From Epiperipatus broadwayi (Eukaryota; Onychophora; Udeonychophora; Euonychophora; Peripatidae), in assembly GCA_028023455.1 (NCBI GenBank), contig JAQFVV010012575.1:864517-928516 (forward strand): DNA of 64,000 bases, read 5' to 3'. Of the stretch, positions 1-12,059 are shown in pieces. The translations under genes were made by a program, and so were the position numbers. The notes under the pieces are model-generated. The model was not told the DNA's origin. It worked only from the letters and a program-made list of their open reading frames with translations, and did no database searches. The number at the start of each line of letters is the position of its first letter. The first letter of the stretch is position 1.

Positions 1-540
1 GGACCTCTACAGGTCTTAACCACAAGCTTACTCTTTGGAAGAAAAGAGGGGAACCTTCTTTACTTCAACCTACTTTCTATATAAATGGGTAAAGCTGAAG
101 CGGTTAGAACTGAAAGTGTGAAGCTATTCAATACTTCACTGATTAAGTCCACAATTCCTATTATACATTAGTACTCGCGAAATCTTTCGATTTACAAGGA
201 GTCAATGGAAAGATCTAATAGTTAGAAATCTATTACGATAATTTAAAGTTGTAATTATAAATTTATTTAACGCACATTGATTACGTAAGTAATATTTACT
301 AAAACAATAAGCCTTTAAGAATGTGCGCTTGAAAATGCGAAGGTAACAAACTTCTTTTAAGTAATAAAAGTGAATAATCACAATGTTATTAATTCAGAAT
401 ATTTTTTTTCATTTTGTTGAATAATATACAACAATGCTATCGAATGGGCAAATAGCTTCTACCACAATGGTGATAATAGTAGGGAAAAAAAACATCATTG
501 TTAAATGTAGCAGTATTTAAAATAATTGATATTTCAATAA
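1..540. other. Intergenic AT-rich DNA
   Basis: No gene is visible. Bases 1-18 (GGACCTCTACAGGTCTTA) resemble the centre of the palindrome at 31373-31521. Bases about 280-345 (core TATTTACTAAAACAATAAGC, then GAAAATGCGAAGGTAAC) look like a diverged copy of one of its arms. This may be an old relative of that hairpin family, by eye only. Confidence 0.3.
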
Positions 541-1210
541 ATGAATTGCTAGTTTAGCATGAAATACGTATATTGGTGATTATTTATCTTTTCAACATAT
601 ATGTGTTTAAGTGTATCAGTGTTATTAGATAGAGTGGAGAGTGGTGGGTTGTGTTAAAGTCTGTGCTCATATACCCTATATTACATATATATATATAGAC
701 ACAGGTATATAATAAGCCTGTGTTTCAGTTATTACATTATAGAGATGTCTGCCCATCCTTGCATATGTATTAAATGGATTATGTCCTGTACATGTGGGGT
801 TCAGATTGGCTTTAGGTCAACATGGATGTGACAAGAATCTCGGCCTCAGGGTGGCCTTTGAGCGTTCCATCATCAGATTTTCAATTGGATGGATGGTTGA
901 TGAGTTGGAGTGTGGAGTATATTGAAGCCTGTCCATTAAAGTATGAAGATTGTCTATCTTATTATATATTTGAGCACTTATAGTATATATATGTAGAGAT
1001 GATAATCTGGACCAACTGATGATTGCTGGTTTAGCATGAAATACGAATATTGGTGATTATTTATCTTTTCAACATTTATGTGTTTAAGTGTATCAGTGTT
1101 ATTAGATAGGGTGGAGAGTGGTGGGTTGTGTTAAAGTCTGTGCTCATATACCCTATATTACATATATATATAGACACAGGTATATAATAAGCCTGTGTTT
1201 CAGTTATTAT
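541..1210 (+). repeat. Dispersed unit of about 470 bp, one truncated and one full copy
   Basis: Bases 549-740 and 1018-1210 are near-identical (start GGTTTAGCATGAAATACG, end GCCTGTGTTTCAGTTATT). The second copy is preceded by a longer head (about 778-1017, starting TGTCCTGTACATGTGG). A third copy lies at 58437-58816, where it is flanked by a 16-bp target duplication. The 3' end here holds a small hairpin, ACACAGG then CCTGTGT. The arrangement looks like a 5'-truncated copy followed by a fuller one. No protein is encoded. The long target duplication at the third copy suggests a retroposon, but the class is unknown. Confidence 0.75.
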
Positions 1211-1744
1211 CCTTTTTAATAACTTAAAGCAATACATATTCATTTTTAATGTATATTTTAAATACATTTAAATAATTCAATGAAATATAACTTGGATTAA
1301 ATTAGTTATTTCTATGTCAAATTATAATTAAATCCAATAAAAATATTTATAAATTCTTGCTATCATAAGGAAGGTTCTAAATTCAACACTCTATCATTTC
1401 AAAATGATAAATCCAGAGAAAACGACCTTTCAAAGTATAAACTTTTAAATAAAAATATTTTCTTTTTAAATAAGAACTGCTTACTAATATTTAAATAGTT
1501 TAATATTCTTAGCAGTCTTAATATTTCTGTATGTAATAACTTTAACTTATTAAAATGTTTATTTCTAACAAGTAAACTAGAATCAGTAAAAATTCATATG
1601 CAACAGTGCTGACTAATGTAAAAATTCTTTGAAGAAGTCACATAAACATAATTTAATTATTATTAAATATTTTGTTGCCTTTCATATTATATTTTGTTGC
1701 AATGTAATACATACTTCAGCTATAATATTCAAGATTAAAAAAAA
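1211..1744. other. Intergenic, nothing recognised
   Basis: AT-rich sequence with no coding signal, terminal repeat or RNA gene that I could see. Confidence 0.5.
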
Positions 1745-2376
1745 TTAATATAGCCATTTGGAGAAGTAATATAAATTAAGCCGATCTACTTAAATGACAT
1801 CCCTATACCAATAGCTAAAAACTATTTCAATTTTAAAATAAAACTAAGAGAATCTATCAATCTAGAAGATATAGCAATGTAGATAGTTGACCAGGAAGCA
1901 ATGATGACTATTCATATTAAAGGTTTAAGACCAAAATGCTTTGTGTGTGAAGAGCGCAGGCACCTGGCAGCTGACTGTAATCTAAAGATTAAAGAACAGT
2001 GCAAACTACAAAGCCATCTCAACAAAGAAGAAACATCAGTAGATAGGCCCTTGCACTTAACAATCAAGAACACAAATGCGGTTCAAATCAAAATAAAAAT
2101 AAAAAGACAGTTGAAGAAACATGCAAAAATATTCTACCACATCCAGCCTTTAAAAATAATAAAGACCAATTAGCCACAACGCAATGTCAAGAAGGAAAAA
2201 AATTAACAAAATTGACAATAACAGCTGAGAAAGAAGAAAGCATAAATCAAAAGATTAAAAGCCAATATCAGCCGCAAAATAAAATAAACACGGATAAAAT
2301 GCCAACACATGAGTTAACACAATCATCAGTAAACATAGCAATCAGGGTTCAAACCCCAGATAAAAATATTATAATA
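1745..2376 (+). pseudogene. Relic of LINE ORF1 with CCHC zinc knuckle
   Basis: The readable part (1901-2173) contains CFVCEERRHLAADC, a CX2CX4HX4C knuckle preceded by IHIKGLRPK. The LINE ORF1 at 38504-40828 has the same layout: a short beta-like stretch, R-P-x-C-F, then CFHCLERTHLVKDC. Upstream of 1901 the reading frame still resembles that ORF1 (compare LRESINLEDIAM with the corresponding stretch near 39780) but is interrupted by stops. Knuckles of this kind bind nucleic acid in retrotransposon ORF1 or gag proteins. No reverse transcriptase follows, so this is an isolated decayed fragment, probably of an L1/Tx1-type element. It ends in a trinucleotide microsatellite. Confidence 0.6.
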
Positions 2377-2432
2377 TCATCATCATAATCGTCGTCATCA
2401 TCATCATCATCATCATTATTATTATTATTATT
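2377..2432. repeat. Trinucleotide microsatellite (ATC)n/(ATT)n
   Basis: A run of ATC/TCA triplets passing into ATT triplets, directly after the LINE ORF1 relic. Confidence 0.9.
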
Positions 2433-2449
2433 CAAAGATAACTTTATTA

Positions 2450-2700
2450 AGATTCAAGTGTTACATAAGTTACAGGAGAAAAACACGAGGTCTTAGATAC
2501 AACTTGATAGATGATATTACATAAGCAATAAGAGTTTCAATCTTGCTTGTGATAGGAATAAAAAACATAACAGTAATTGAAAGAAGAATGATCATTATAT
2601 AACAAAATACATGTGCTAAATTAGGTTTACATAGAATTTTTAAATGGGATCTTGAGAAAAATACATTGAAGCACATAATAGTATGAGGAAAAACATATAT
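2450..2700. repeat. Diverged dispersed repeat, copy 1 of 2
   Basis: This aligns by eye with 4190-4450. Shared anchors are GAAAAACA near the start, ACAGTAATTG in the middle and TTTACATA near the end, with many substitutions between. It contains no convincing ORF. The class is unknown. Confidence 0.55.
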
Positions 2701-4189
2701 GGGGTATGAGGTTGGAATTGGTGTTAGATTAATATATAATAAGTTTTAAATTGTGCTTTATGCAAAAAAGTGAAGCTTAGTATTGTAATGTCCACTGTAT
2801 AGTTAGGGTTTCTTTACAGTTAACTGCCTGTACTCATTATGTGCAATCTATTAAATTTTTCGTCAGAAAATTTCAGTAAGATTTAATGGATGCAATTATC
2901 TTTCCTGGTCACACAATATCCTTCACTTAATGTAACTACCATAATATTGGGAATAAGTAGGCCAGCTTTTAATTTATTTGAAAAGGCACCAGGATTCTGT
3001 ATCAGAATCCACTGGTAAAACCTCTTTTATTTTTTTGTTACGATGAAATAATTCGGAATATAAAGAGGATTGTATTTTCAGTACAGTATTGGCAACTTAT
3101 TTAATCGAATTATAATAATGGCTAAGTTGTAATTAAATTAGAATAATAATAATCAATAACTAAATAACAACTTAAGTCATATTTAAATTTATTAATACAA
3201 AACAAAATATTTAAAATTATAAAGAGAAGAAAATAAAAAAAACCAAATAGGGATTAAAACGACTGCTAATATTTTATTTTAATTGGTCTGGCTCATAGTG
3301 ACAGTTTATCACACTTAAGAGTCTAAGAAAAGTGATCACTAGTGTTGGAATTAGTAGAGTTACTTACCAGTAAGTTTATTTGTTTACGTATAGGATTTAT
3401 AAAATTTACCATGCATGGATTTATCTTGGAAGGGATCCACTGTTCAATATTCTGACAATCCGTCAGTCTTTGTGGTTTCACATTTAATAGGAAATGCTTT
3501 CACTCAGGGTTGTTCGTGACATCAGGTCAAAAGCAACACTGGCAAAAGAACCTCTACTCACACATCTTAATATGATTCTACATGGTGAGAGTAGTTTGAC
3601 ACTAAAAAGTTTCTGCAATGCTGAATATTTATTTTGAACTGCTTTGTTTCAGGAACAAAATCTAAGAATCCCTCTCGCACAATGTGTTTTTTCTTTTTAT
3701 AGTCCTGATTTTTTTAGTCTCCCTGTGCAACTCCTGTTGACACCTATTAATTTAGACCAAATTTAATGTAATTTAACCCACAAAGTTTTCCTTTTTTTGG
3801 GTTGCAATCTTTAATTACCAAAGGAATGCTGCGATTGTATTTTACATATTGCTAATGGCTTCACGATAAAGGTTTGTTTTATTTTTACAAAAATACAAAG
3901 TAGTTTCCCCTTTTGTTTTATTATACTTTTTATATCTCTTCTCTCTTTTTGAATTCTTTTAGGATACACAAAAATATCTACACCCATGTTGTTTAAACTA
4001 AATCGATCAGATATTTAAATATATATATATATATTTATTATTAAGAATTTATTAATTTAACTTCTAAATTGCCAATGCTACTTGTACTAGGATAAAATAC
4101 AGTACAGTATTATTAGAAAAGAATTATACAGCTGAGCACTTTCAGAGAACCGGGGTCTCCATATTCATGAAGGATTATAGTTTGTATGG
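2701..4189. other. Intergenic, nothing recognised
   Basis: No gene, terminal repeat or RNA is visible. There are short AT runs, for example (AT)n at 4018-4034. Confidence 0.5.
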
Positions 4190-4460
4190 CTGTCTTATTG
4201 TTCATGTCTTTCAGAAGTTTTATATGAAAAACATGAGTATTTAGATTCAATTTGATACATGAGATTATAAGTGCAATGAGGGCTTAAAATTTTGCTTATG
4301 TTAAAAGTCTGATTTACAGTAATTGTAAGACTAGTAATTGCTGCATAACAAGATAAATATTTTAAATTAGATTTACATAAATTTTACAAAAGCATTATGA
4401 GATAAATACATGATGATATTTGTTAATACATTTAGGGAAAGTAAATGGAGTTAATGTTCC
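4190..4460. repeat. Diverged dispersed repeat, copy 2 of 2
   Basis: Partner of 2450-2700 in the same orientation. It is an old repeat, judging by the divergence. No coding content was recognised. Confidence 0.55.
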
Positions 4461-5781
4461 ATTGGTATATAGCTATACAAAAATTGTACTTATTAGTTGA
4501 TGAAAACTACAGCTGTCAAGGCTAAGTCTTACTGTTCATAGGTTGGGCATTTAAAATTTGTTTAAAATAAGTTGTTGGAGTAATGTTGTGAACTTCTTTG
4601 GATTAGTAGAATGATAAAGTGAATGTACTGTAATATTACAGAATTCACCCTAGTGCGATGTTGGAGCTATGAGTTCATGTGTAGTAGGCATTTGAGATAA
4701 TTGAGGTTTATAGAAAATGAAGTGGAGGTCATATAGAGAGTAATTGAAATCTGTAGCTGACATAATGATGAACTTGAAGGAAAAATACCTTAAATGATGC
4801 ACAATATCCTGTGGCATAGCAATAATAAATTCTAGAAAATTGTTGCCAGCATGCCAGGCATCCATACCATAGGGTAGAAGGGTTTACAAACTTGTGTTTT
4901 TAAGTCTAGGTTTTAAATGTTGTTTGTATTGGTTAACCTGAAACTTCAAATTGGCTTATTCATTAATGGACTTGAAATATCTTTGCTATTGCTGATATGA
5001 AAATTGATTTAGAGGATGCTGGCACATATTTTATGAGCTAAAATAAAGCTGGCAGTATGGTAGAATGGGTCTAGTCACCAACCAGTTGGTCATGTGGTTA
5101 TATGGCAGCCATTTTGATTGGTTTTACCGATTTAAAATGTCATTTTTTTTTTTTTTAAAGAAAAAGCTTTTGTAAATTCAAAATTATCTTAGAAAAGATG
5201 TGTGGCATAGCTAATTATTAATATTTGGTTCAATATATATTAAATTTACCTGACATATTCCAGATTTTGAGTGGTCTTTTGGGGATTTGAAGCTGATTCT
5301 AAAATTAATTTTAATATTAAAAAATAAAATAAAATATAACTTAAATAATTAAAATTTTTACATAATGTTATTAAATTTAAATCTTACATCTTACTTGTTC
5401 TTTTAAATACATATTCGCATACAAATACTCTTTGACAAATATTAAAACTAAAATAACTGTCTATATTATTTTAACCATCCCTTTTTTTAAATTTAAAATA
5501 ACCTTTCACTTAAACATGAATAAAAGACTTAATTTCAAGAACTTTCTAAAAAGAATAAACAGGTTAAAATGAAAACAACGTTACACATGAATCAAATATA
5601 CACAACAGATCTCTGTTCTTATAGTCTTATTTTTTGACTGCAACTATATATGATTAAAATAGAAAAATTGTGTATATTTTTTCCTTTTTTATTTTTTTAA
5701 TTCACAATGAGGACTAACTACTACAATATATATACGAAAAAAATAAAGATGTCTTTCAAATATGTTTTTTTTCTTCTCATG
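4461..5781. other. Intergenic, nothing recognised
   Basis: AT-rich DNA. The minus-strand ORF at 4650-4865 resembles no family I know, and its composition matches the surrounding non-coding DNA. Confidence 0.45.
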
Positions 5782-5872
5782 TGTCATAGCATCAACCGGG
5801 AAGCGAATCCACTAACCCGGGACAACTGCTTGTAAAGCAGCTGTCGCTGACCTCTCAACCACCAATGTGCTT
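5782..5872 (-). mobile_element. tRNA-derived SINE
   Basis: Read on the minus strand it begins with a tRNA-like head containing ATTGGTGGTTGAGAGGTCAG, which includes an A-box-like TGGTTGAGAGG. It later has a B-box-like GGATTCGCTTCCC and ends ...GATGCTATGACAC. Three further copies (25184-25275, 46259-46355, 60497-60598) share the head and the TATGACA end but differ in the middle. Pol III transcription followed by LINE-mediated insertion is the usual mode for such elements. The copy is mutated in the B box. Confidence 0.7.
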
Positions 5873-6011
5873 TTAAATATTGTATCTATACTATTGTTAT
5901 ACAAAAATACTTATTAGACTATAAAACAATCTACATTTGAACCATCTGCGGCAAAACAAAATATTGGTTGATGCTTAGTTAAAACAATACAATTCAATTT
6001 ATAGCAATTGA

Positions 6012-6013
<2 letters not shown>

Positions 6014-6058
<45 letters not shown>
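6014..6058. repeat. (TA)n microsatellite
   Basis: About 44 bases of alternating A and T. Confidence 0.95.
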
Positions 6059-6059
<1 letters not shown>

Positions 6060-6061
<2 letters not shown>

Positions 6062-6734
6062 GGACATAGACTAAGTACAATTAAAGAAAAAATGCTTCAC
6101 CATTTACTGTTTCTTAAGCTACTGACCCTCAACTCAACCACAGTCAATGAAAGTAATATGAGAGCAAAAAACATTTAATGAAGTTTATACAATTAGAAAT
6201 ATGTATATCTATTCTAAGTGTGGACATAGACTAAGTACAATTAAAGAAAAAAGAAAAAAAAAGAGAAAAAAGGAAAGAAAACATTTAAAATAAAATAAAT
6301 GAAAAATTCTTTAGCAAATAAACATAATGCAAGCTAATAAATTTTATGTTACATGAAGTAGATGTAGAAAAATAATACTTTAATCAAACTAAAAGATAAT
6401 AAAGCAATAGTTCCAGGTGAATCCTTTCCTAGTTAAATTTAGTCATGTCAATTTTTAAAAAATGATGAAATCATAAAATACAGTTATTTGTTCACAGGAA
6501 TGAATACTAAAGACAATAACATTGGGAAATAATAGATGCTTTAAGATGATACAAGGGAAGCATTATTAGACTTCCATTAATGTTAAAAGTTATCAGAAAA
6601 GTGAGAAAAAGATATGGGGTTACCAAGCATAGAAAGGGAGAGGGGGAATAGATACAAATATTTGAAGCCTCTTACTGAAAGGTATTGTGTTTTTAAAATT
6701 TTTGACTTTAATATACAATATACATAAAATCTCA
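6060..6734 (+). repeat. Long dispersed repeat alpha, left part
   Basis: This matches 12060-12720 in order and orientation. Shared anchors are ATATGAGAGCAAAAAA, ATTTAATGAAGTTTATAC, CATAGACTAAG and TTTTTGACTTTAATATACAA. The phrase GGACATAGACTAAGTACAAT occurs twice here (about 6062 and 6223), so a segment of about 160 bp is internally duplicated. The repeat resumes at 7902, because a Merlin element has inserted at 6735. No open reading frame fits a known protein. Confidence 0.75.
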
Positions 6735-7204
6735 GGTAATACATCATCTGATCATCCACACTGCACAATGGCACTGTTTCTATGCTAAAGCACAGAAATA
6801 TGCTGTTTACAAGGCCACTCATAGATCTTGCAGCCTGTAAACTGTTCAAACACTAAGATGTTGAAGTGCACCCATTACCCCAACATCTCTACAATGTTGA
6901 ACATTATTAGCAACGAGTATGTGACACTCTCTATAGACATTATTCTTGACTATTGTACAGTGTATAATATGAAGGTTTCTGTAGTTGTAAAGATGAAAAG
7001 TATATTAAAATGGATTTATTTATTTTTTGGTTAAATGTATTGTAATTTATGTGAGTTAGTAAAAATTGTAATGAATTCTCAAATGACCCTACTTTCGTTG
7101 TCAGGGGTCACAATTCACTAAATGAAGAGAGTAAATCATGATTCGGCAAAGTTCACGATGAAGTTGCGCACTTTCCGATACTTTTTCGAGATCAAAATAG
7201 TTAA

Positions 7205-7562
7205 ATGGCATTGGGCGTTGTAGTTTTTAGATTTACCTTCTATAGAAGCAGATGCAGTGGCCTTCCTTCAACCAAAAAAAATATTTTACCCACCCAGAAA
7301 AACTGTCTTTGTGGTGGTTTAATGAAATTATCTGAAATGGAATGTCAATCATGTCAATGTCACCGAAGGTGTTCCATTCACTCATGGAATGGTGTTTGAG
7401 GGCTGCCGAATCACTTTTTCACAAGTGGTATGGCTAATTTATTATTGAAGCTGGGATCAGCTTACAGTGAAGTGTATTAGAGCTGAGTTGGAAATGTGTC
7501 AAAACGCCATAAGGAATATGATGACAGGTCTTAGAGAGGTCTGTCGAAAAAGCCTTGTTTCT
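7205..7562 (+). pseudogene. Merlin (IS1016/ISXO2-like) transposase, N-terminal remnant
   Basis: Two frames together give the expected order. First comes a zinc-ribbon-like CLCGG ... CQSCQCHRRCSI (about 7303-7373). Then comes VFEGCRITFSQVVWLIYY (about 7390-7445), a stop, and finally a helix-turn-helix-like stretch ending GLREVC (about 7528-7545). Merlin/ISXO2 proteins show CxxC...WRC..C, then a G-(T/M)-(F)FEG(S/C) turn, a hydrophobic helix with W-LLLIYYW, and ...W..FLREVC. At least one frameshift and one in-frame TGA separate the parts, and the DDE catalytic region is missing. The family assignment rests on this motif order plus the 8-bp duplication. Confidence 0.7.
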
Positions 7563-7564
7563 TG

Positions 7565-7735
7565 AAAAAAAAAAAAAAGTTGCTTCAAAAACAATAAAAA
7601 AGACTGGAAAAAAAAAGTTTCTTAAAAAAAAAAAAAAGAACAGAAAAAAGAAATGTTTGTTTTTTTTTAAAAAAAGACAAGCCCCCCCCCCCCCCAAAAA
7701 AAATTTTTTTATTTTTATTTTTAAGAAATATACAT
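7565..7735. repeat. Low-complexity A/C/T homopolymer tract
   Basis: It contains several A runs of 9-14, a C run of about 15 (near 7682-7696) and T runs. Overlapping ORFs here on both strands (poly-K, poly-F) are artefacts of composition. Assembly errors are likely in such a tract. Confidence 0.85.
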
Positions 7736-7901
7736 AAAAACAGTTAAAAAATAACAACAACAACAACAAAAAATCAAGCAAATCCAAAAATTAAAAACAT
7801 AAATCAACAAAATAAAAACAGCCCGGTAATGTTACATCTATTTGTTTTTCACTAGCAATAGCGGCATCCAGCGGTATGGATGATATAAACGATATATTAC
7901 C

Positions 7902-8960
7902 AAATCTCATAAGTAAATTATTACTTAGTAGAGGAGCTTGCCTCTGCCATCTCATAAGTCCATCTTCTGGAAGGGTGTCCAAAGAGTGGAATCCAGCCAA
8001 TGACTGGAGATGCATGCTTTAAGACCACCTGCCTTAGCTTCATTGAAGAATCATGCCTATCTAAATCACAAAATAAAGCATCTGATCTCCTTTGGTATAA
8101 AAGCTTGATAACCATCAAATGCATCCTTCCAGTTTTGATGAAGATTCGGCCACAAACTTGTAATCTACCACCCTTTACGGAGGTTCATTCATATAAGAGC
8201 TTTTCTTTGTTAACAGGTTATATAGTATCCTCATTTTTTTGTTCCTTTTTTATTGTTGTTTGTTTTATATCTATAATAGGTATCAACTATTTCCACGTTT
8301 CATATAGACAATGTTAATGTATGTATTTTAAAGATTAACTTTTTTGCTCCTTATTTTGTATATATATAGAATGCTAATATACATACAAAAAATCGACTAT
8401 CATTTGTTTTATTTGATTTGATTAGTAATACATATGAATAGTACAAAAGTGAGAAGTTGAATGATAGAAAGATTTAAAGCTAAAAATTAAGGCATTTTAA
8501 ATTGTACCCCTCCCCCATTATTTAAGTTAAAACTCTTTTATTCTGTAAATTACAGAATTCATTGTAACTCAAAGAAAACTAATTGAAAGAAAAGGAAAGA
8601 GAAAAAAAGAGAAGGAGAGAGGAAAATATATTGTGATCTTTGCTTACATATGTTTGGATATTTAACTGTTATTCAAATCTATGGGCAAATATGTAGGTAA
8701 ACAATGATATTTATTATTATTATTAATTATGCTATCGACAAGATGTGTCTGTTTAATTTACTAATTTTTGAAAGAGAGTGGGTAGGGATTATTTGATTTT
8801 AGTAACATATCTCTACCACATCCACATACAGTAATACTATATCTATATATGTGTTTAATCAGGCTTTAATACTAGAGTCAAAGTGTCCATATTCCTTACA
8901 GTAGTACATAGTGATAGTATTTATGTCTCTCTACATTTGCTTTTCAAATGACTTCATTTG
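7902..8960 (+). repeat. Long dispersed repeat alpha, right part
   Basis: Bases 7915-8395 match 12745-13175 (anchors AAGACCACCTGCCT, AAATCATGCCTATCTAAA, TATCCTCATTTTTT). Bases about 8340-8960 match 60240-60860 (anchors CATTTGTTTTATTTGATTTG, ATTTAACTGTTATT, AAATCTATGGGCAAATATG). The unit is therefore longer than either partner alone. ORFs in it resemble nothing known. It is probably a non-coding part of an unidentified transposable element. Confidence 0.7.
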
Positions 8961-10879
8961 AGCCATTTTGTGAATACGGGATATATACCAGCTGACTAGA
9001 GTTAACTCATATTAAATGGGAAAACTATGAGAACCAATGGATATTGAGCTATTGAAACATACTTTATTCTTGTACTTGGGTCATGCTAAGGCAAATGGGT
9101 TTTTCCCCTGAATAATAATTATTATGGCCAGGCCAGTTTTCCATAAATGAAATTGGAAGAATGATGAGAATGTTATGGTAGTAGATACACACACTTATAA
9201 ATATATATATGTTCACTCAGCACCATGTTTAGATCATCTTATCATCTTTTATAATAATAATAATATCTATGGGTATATTTATTGTGTATGATGCTATGCG
9301 GGTTTAATGTTTAGTCTCCATTATTGTTTAGCTTTTTTTTAAAATGAGGCTAGACTTTTATGTTAAGCTCCTGACCACTATCTCTATCTAGGATTTCTTT
9401 AAGAGTCTTACCTTTATCTGATCACTGAAAAATATAGAGGAAAATTTAACTCTTGTGGGATTAAGGGAATGGGCTGCTTAGACATGATTTGGAGATGTGG
9501 ATAGGATTTGAACCCCTTCAGCTATATCTTTGGGTCTGGTTAGATAAATTATATTTTCTGACCATTACAGTGTTTTTGTAGAATCTAGGGTTAATGTGGC
9601 CAATAAAATATATACCCTGAAGATATTATAGGTAGAGAGTGTGTCATTTCATACACACATTTATGAAAATCCATAAGATCAAGAGAGAAATACAGTTTTC
9701 TTATTATGAAATAGGTAAAATATTGAAAAGTGTCATTTTTTCCCTTTCTTTTCCCTCTTTTCCTTATATTCTACACAACACAAACATTATGGTGGTTGAA
9801 TTCACTGATGAATAGGAATATAAATGATTATGTAATACAGTGATTGGGTGACCAATATAAGATTATATATATATATATATTTCCTTCTTTGCAGGCGAAC
9901 AGAGTGATTAACAAGAAGGAAGGTTGAAAAGGGGATCTATGAAAAAAAACAGGGAAAAGAAGAGGAAGAGGAAAAATAGGAGAGAATTTTTTTTTTTTTT
10001 GCTTTCTTAGTTTTATTATTTCAGTACATTATTGTTTCTAGAGTAATGATGTGATAATGTTTATATAGTGATGAATAAAACAATAGGTATTAATAGCAAT
10101 GTGGCCAACAAACACAGGGAGATAGATAGATAGGATAAAAGCATAATAAAATATAGTTCAGCTGATAACTGAAACTGGGATCTAATGGAAGGATAAACAT
10201 TCAGGAGGATGATATGGGGGGGGATGGACAACGACTAATTAATGATAAAGAACCAAGAAAAGATTTTGTTTTATTTTACTCTTTTACAGATTAGCAGACT
10301 AAGAAAACTAATATATTTATCTCATAATAAGTGTCATTCTAATCAAAAAGAAAAAAAAAAAGAAAAAAGGAAAACTAGCAAAGAAGGGCAATAGTGAGGA
10401 AGAAAATAATAAGATACAAGCAGATACTAGCATCAGGTTAACAGATAGTATACTTAATATTCAAAGTCCAACAAATATATAGGAGTTGATACTCCTGAGT
10501 CATAGTTTTTAAGATAAATGAAAAAATAATGCAAATCATAGAAAGGAAAAGAATAAAAGAAGCATAAAAAGCAAGGGAAAACTCAAATAGAATGATGGAG
10601 GACATGAAGTGAAAAAGTAGAAGCAGAGAATATGGGAAAAAGATAGAGACTATGGAAAAAATGATCAATAGATGCTCATAAAAATACTAAACAGCATGGA
10701 ACTTCCAGGATATAAATTAAACAGCATGGAGAAACAGAGGAAAACTAAAAATATTAGAGGAGGAACAGAAAGAGGATACCTACACATTGAAAGAAGGACA
10801 ACATGAGATAAAAGAAAATATGTAGCAACTGAGAGAAGATGTTCAAGGGTTGATTAAAAACAAACCAGACATAAAAAAG
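8961..10879. other. Intergenic, nothing firmly recognised
   Basis: AT-rich DNA with purine-rich tracts (for example 9895-9990 and 10340-10420). It may hold the 5' part of the retroelement whose gag relic starts near 10880, but no LTR was identified. Confidence 0.4.
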
Positions 10880-11760
10880 TAGAGAAAAAGATGAAAATCA
10901 CCCAAGGAACCACATTTGTTCACACAGGTCAGAGGACCTAACCATACAATTGGAGGGAGAAGAGATGCCAAAATAAAGAATAAGTCACAATATTTCCTTG
11001 AAAGGAATATGGAACAAGTAGAGAATAGATTACAAGGAGTAGAACCAATTAGGGTTCAACATACCAGTCTACAGACTCTCATTGATAAACCTAACAAAAC
11101 CTACATTACTATAACTACAGCAGATGACTTGAGGAGCACAGAAAAGAAAGAGAACCTTTTAATAACTAGGTTTATCCAAGTCAAGGGACTTAGGTGGGAT
11201 ATTGGTGAAAATCCAATGACTTACCTAGAGAGCCTGCAGAAACTACTTTTGTTCCATAAAATATGAGAAGAAGAGCAGATAACACTTGCCAGAAACCATT
11301 TACATGGCTGATCTAAAGACTAGTGCAGTGCTTATCCTAGAGACCAAAAGCATTTGGAGATTACCATATGGTCCTCTTTGGGGTTTTTGGAGTATGAAGA
11401 GGCAGGATTATATAATGAATTGGATGTCATGGGAGGAATACTTTAATGCAGTGGGGGAGCATTATGGATTAGATTATCATGTGTTAAAACCCCTGGGAAA
11501 TTGATATAATTATTTTTTCTTTATTTGAGGGGTCCTTTGCCATAAAGAAAAAATGTGGAGAAAATGTATTCCTGCCAGGAAACAAAAAAGGATTAAGAGA
11601 TACTTTTAAGGCAAGGTGTTTAAAATCATGTACAGGCACACCACCTGCAACAGTGAAAAATAAAGGGATGACCCAAATTACTAAAAACCAACCACAGAAA
11701 GGCAGATCCACATGGAAACAGATAATATGGAAGGTGATAAGATATCATGGATAGTCTTGT
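10880..11760 (+). pseudogene. Gag-like relic of an LTR retrotransposon
   Basis: The frame opened at 10916 reads ...NPMTYLESLQKLLLFHKI, a stop at 11264, then EEEQITLARNHLHG, stop, SKD, stop, CSAY, and on to IWSSL and LYNELDVMGG near 11430. The pattern is a glycine/proline turn, an amphipathic helix, then E-E-x-x-x-L-A-x-x-H-L-x-G-x-(A/S)-K-D-x-x-x-A-Y. It is the core of the retrotransposon gag (capsid) domain of Ty3/Gypsy-like elements. Several stops make it non-functional. No zinc knuckle or protease was found downstream, and no LTR pair was seen. The family call is moderate because it rests on one motif block. Confidence 0.5.
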
Positions 11761-12059
11761 ACAGGTAATGACAGAACATGGAAAAGAAAAAAAAGGAAAA
11801 AGAAGGGGAAAAAATCACCAATTCATAGTTATACTCAATGTGCTTGAATAATTTAATCTAGTAGCATTTTTCTTATATAGTATAGATATCATTTGTAAAT
11901 ATTAAATATTAACATAATATTAACAAATAATATAAATATTAAGCTGTTCCCACAACCAATCGCTCTGTTCATATCAAACAAGTAAGTCCAGTCATTTTTA
12001 TTGCTTGTTTTTTTAAGTGACTGTGGTAATATGAAGATGTACTCATATACCCATATATA
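11761..12059. other. Intergenic, nothing recognised
   Basis: AT-rich DNA without a recognisable feature. Confidence 0.5.

Larger units (their letters stand above)
6735..7901 (+). mobile_element. Merlin-superfamily DNA transposon, decayed
   Basis: The boundaries are clean. The 8-bp duplication AAATCTCA flanks it at 6727-6734 and 7902-7909. Imperfect terminal inverted repeats start GGTAATACATCATCTGATCA at the left end and GGTAATATATCGTTTATATC at the right end (minus strand), and continue for 30-50 bp. The related repeat at 12060-13175 lacks the element, which gives an empty site near 12718. Inside is a broken transposase N-terminal part (7205-7562), then a low-complexity tract of A, C and T runs where the rest should be. 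Merlin elements (relatives of bacterial IS1016) make 8-9 bp duplications, which fits. The element cannot move by itself. Confidence 0.8.

Noticed and set aside
7434-7787. ORFs on both strands rich in F or K
   Set aside because: They translate homopolymer runs inside the Merlin element and have no protein features.
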